DNA of 5,147 nt from the NCBI GenBank assembly GCA_964585325.1, contig CAZPCT010000026.1, positions 1 through 5,147 of the forward strand. Reading direction: 5' to 3'. The translations under genes were made by a program, and so were the position numbers. Of this stretch, positions 3,983-5,147 are shown piece by piece (positions within the stretch are counted from its first letter, which is position 1; each line of letters begins with the position of its first letter). The notes beneath the pieces were generated by a model, which worked only from the letters and a program-made list of their open reading frames with translations, had not been told where the DNA came from and searched no databases. The DNA is from CAZPCT01 sp964585325 (GTDB lineage: Bacteria; Patescibacteriota; Minisyncoccia; JACQLN01; CAZPCT01).

Positions 3983-5147
3983 AACTTTCTTGAGTACCTC
4001 CTCTGAAACCTGGGGGTTTGCCGCACCTTTCGTGCGCGCCATCATCTGCCCTACAAGGAATTTAATAGCCGTTTCTTTCCCTTTTTTGTAATCTGCCACA
4101 GCATCTGGGTTTGAAGAGATAACCTCCCGGGCAACGCCTTCAAGCGCCGTCGTATCACTTACCTGCGTGAGCCCCAGCTCGCCCAAAAGGTGCGTGGGGT
4201 CAACGTCCCCGCGGGAAACCATTTCAGCAAGCAGTTTCTGTGCGCCAGATGAGGAGACGGTTCCTTTGTGCACCATAACAATAAGCTCTGCCACGTTCTC
4301 TGGCCGGGTCTCAAGCTCCCTAACGCTCATCTCACGGGCGCCCAGCAGTTTTTGAAGTTCAGTCACTACATAGTTTGACGCATGGGTGATGAGCGCTTGT
4401 TCCTCATTTGTATCTTGTATACCCCCGTCCTTCATCCACTGGCGCAGTTCGGATACCACCTGTTCAAAGTAGTCGCCCAGTTCTTTGTTCAAGGTGAAGA
4501 TGCGCGCGTGCTCCAGGGTGATGCCGTATTCTTTTTGAAACCGCTCCCGTCGGTCCTGGGGGAGTTCAACTATCTCTGCCCGTATTGCTTCTATCTCTTG
4601 CACGTCCAGGCGCACAGGCGGCAGGTCTGGCTCGGGGAAATACCGGTAGTCATGAGATTCTTCTTTTGTCCGCTGCGAGAACGTCCTACCTGTGGTGTCG
4701 TCCCAGCCACGCGTTTCTTGGGTTACCCTCTCTCCTTTTTCAAGCGCCTCTGTTTGCCGCTCAATTTCATACGCAACCGCCCGTTGCATGGCCCGGAACG
4801 AGTTTATGTTCTTAAGTTCAACCTTCCCGCCCAGCTCCTGTGCCCCCTGGGGACGCAACGAAAGGTTTGCCTCAAGACGCAGCTGTCCTTTTTCCATGTC
4901 GGCTCCTGAAACACCCAGATATCTGAGCAACTGCTGAAGCTCTTCACCAAACTCCCGCGCCTCGTCCGCAGAGGAAATGTCAGGTTCCGTTACCAGCTCC
5001 ATAAGAGGCACGCCTGCCCTGTTAAAGTCTATGAGGGACTTGTCTGTGGAAGGATCGTGCTGAGACCTCCCTGTATCTTCTTCAAGATGCACGCGGCGAA
5101 CACGTATCTCCTTACCCGAAGAAAGTGTAAGGGAGCCCGCCTCACAA
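3971..5147 (-). CDS. gatB: Asp-tRNA(Asn)/Glu-tRNA(Gln) amidotransferase subunit B (partial)
   Basis: GatB binds and activates Glu-tRNA-Gln (or Asp-tRNA-Asn) in the GatCAB complex, which converts the misacylated tRNA to Gln- or Asn-tRNA using ammonia from GatA. The frame is open from the right window edge to TAA at 3973-3971, giving 391 visible residues. By comparison with the S. aureus protein about 100 N-terminal residues are missing. Visible hallmarks, numbered from the edge: HLEED (20-24) and NRAGVPLMELVTEPD (42-56), whose E23 and E50 align with the S. aureus metal-binding residues E125 and E150; ELKNINSFR (110-118); DYRYFPEPD (166-174); and the tRNA-binding YqeY-like tail with YKKGKETAIKFLVGQMM (353-369). 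A GTG at 5092-5090 encodes the Val of VHLEED and is internal, not a start. Neither gatA nor gatC is visible here. Codon use resembles thrS and miaA. Confidence 0.96.
   Translation of the reverse strand, partial: CEAGSLTLSSGKEIRVRRVHLEEDTGRSQHDPSTDKSLIDFNRAGVPLMELVTEPDISSADEAREFGEELQQLLRYLGVSGADMEKGQLRLEANLSLRPQGAQELGGKVELKNINSFRAMQRAVAYEIERQTEALEKGERVTQETRGWDDTTGRTFSQRTKEESHDYRYFPEPDLPPVRLDVQEIEAIRAEIVELPQDRRERFQKEYGITLEHARIFTLNKELGDYFEQVVSELRQWMKDGGIQDTNEEQALITHASNYVVTELQKLLGAREMSVRELETRPENVAELIVMVHKGTVSSSGAQKLLAEMVSRGDVDPTHLLGELGLTQVSDTTALEGVAREVISSNPDAVADYKKGKETAIKFLVGQMMARTKGAANPQVSEEVLKKVLTE

Noticed and set aside
3319..3993. A 224-residue open frame on the + strand opposite the 172-residue gene, longer than that gene.
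   Set aside because: It has no Shine-Dalgarno, begins inside the GC-rich hairpin, runs into the 3' end of gatB, and has a Leu/Pro/Arg-heavy composition expected from the complement of a GC3-biased gene. The minus frame has the ribosome binding site and the codon bias.
1..5147. CRISPR arrays, tRNA or rRNA genes, insertion sequences, riboswitches and a T-box leader for thrS.
   Set aside because: No spaced direct repeats, cloverleaf-like sequence, transposase or terminal repeats were seen, and thrS has only 5 bases between it and dnaE, which leaves no room for a leader element.

Overview
The window looks like the chromosome of a bacterium with a compact, tightly packed genome, most likely a Candidate Phyla Radiation (Patescibacteria/Parcubacteria-type) organism. 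The evidence is indirect. The threonyl-tRNA synthetase lacks the N-terminal TGS domain, the synthetase and MiaA carry motif variants that I recall from Parcubacteria-like sequences, adjacent housekeeping genes overlap or nearly touch, and thrS and miaA have no visible Shine-Dalgarno sequence. No rRNA marker is present, so this placement is an inference.

Layout. On the + strand there is a tight run of three genes: the 3' end of dnaE (1-593, cut by the window edge), thrS (599-2386, 5 bases after the dnaE stop) and miaA (2383-3276, overlapping the thrS stop by 4 bases as ATGA). On the - strand is gatB (3971-5147, its 5' end beyond the right edge). Downstream of gatB, on the same strand, is an unrecognised 172-residue gene (3379-3897). 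The two gene groups converge on 3277-3378, which holds two very different perfect dyads: an AT-only-looking 17-bp-arm palindrome touching the miaA stop codon, and an 11-bp-stem GC-rich hairpin that is probably a terminator.

How the genes work together. DnaE is the replicative polymerase subunit. ThrS charges tRNA-Thr. MiaA prenylates A37 of tRNAs reading U-starting codons. GatB is a subunit of the amidotransferase that makes Gln-tRNA and/or Asn-tRNA. Apart from dnaE the recognisable genes are therefore all tRNA-directed, but this is ordinary housekeeping content and not a special system.

The part that does not fit is 3274-3970. The 172-residue gene has strongly GC-rich third codon positions (147 of 172 codons end in G or C, against about half in samples of thrS and gatB). 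It has its own promoter-like sequence embedded in the 3' end of gatB, a strong Shine-Dalgarno sequence that can pair into a hairpin, and a GC-rich terminator. Its product contains two helix-turn-helix-like segments that align with each other without gaps, 72 residues apart. I read it as a self-contained, probably acquired transcription unit for a small DNA-binding-like protein of unknown function. It is the best candidate for something undescribed here, but nothing in the window shows what it does.
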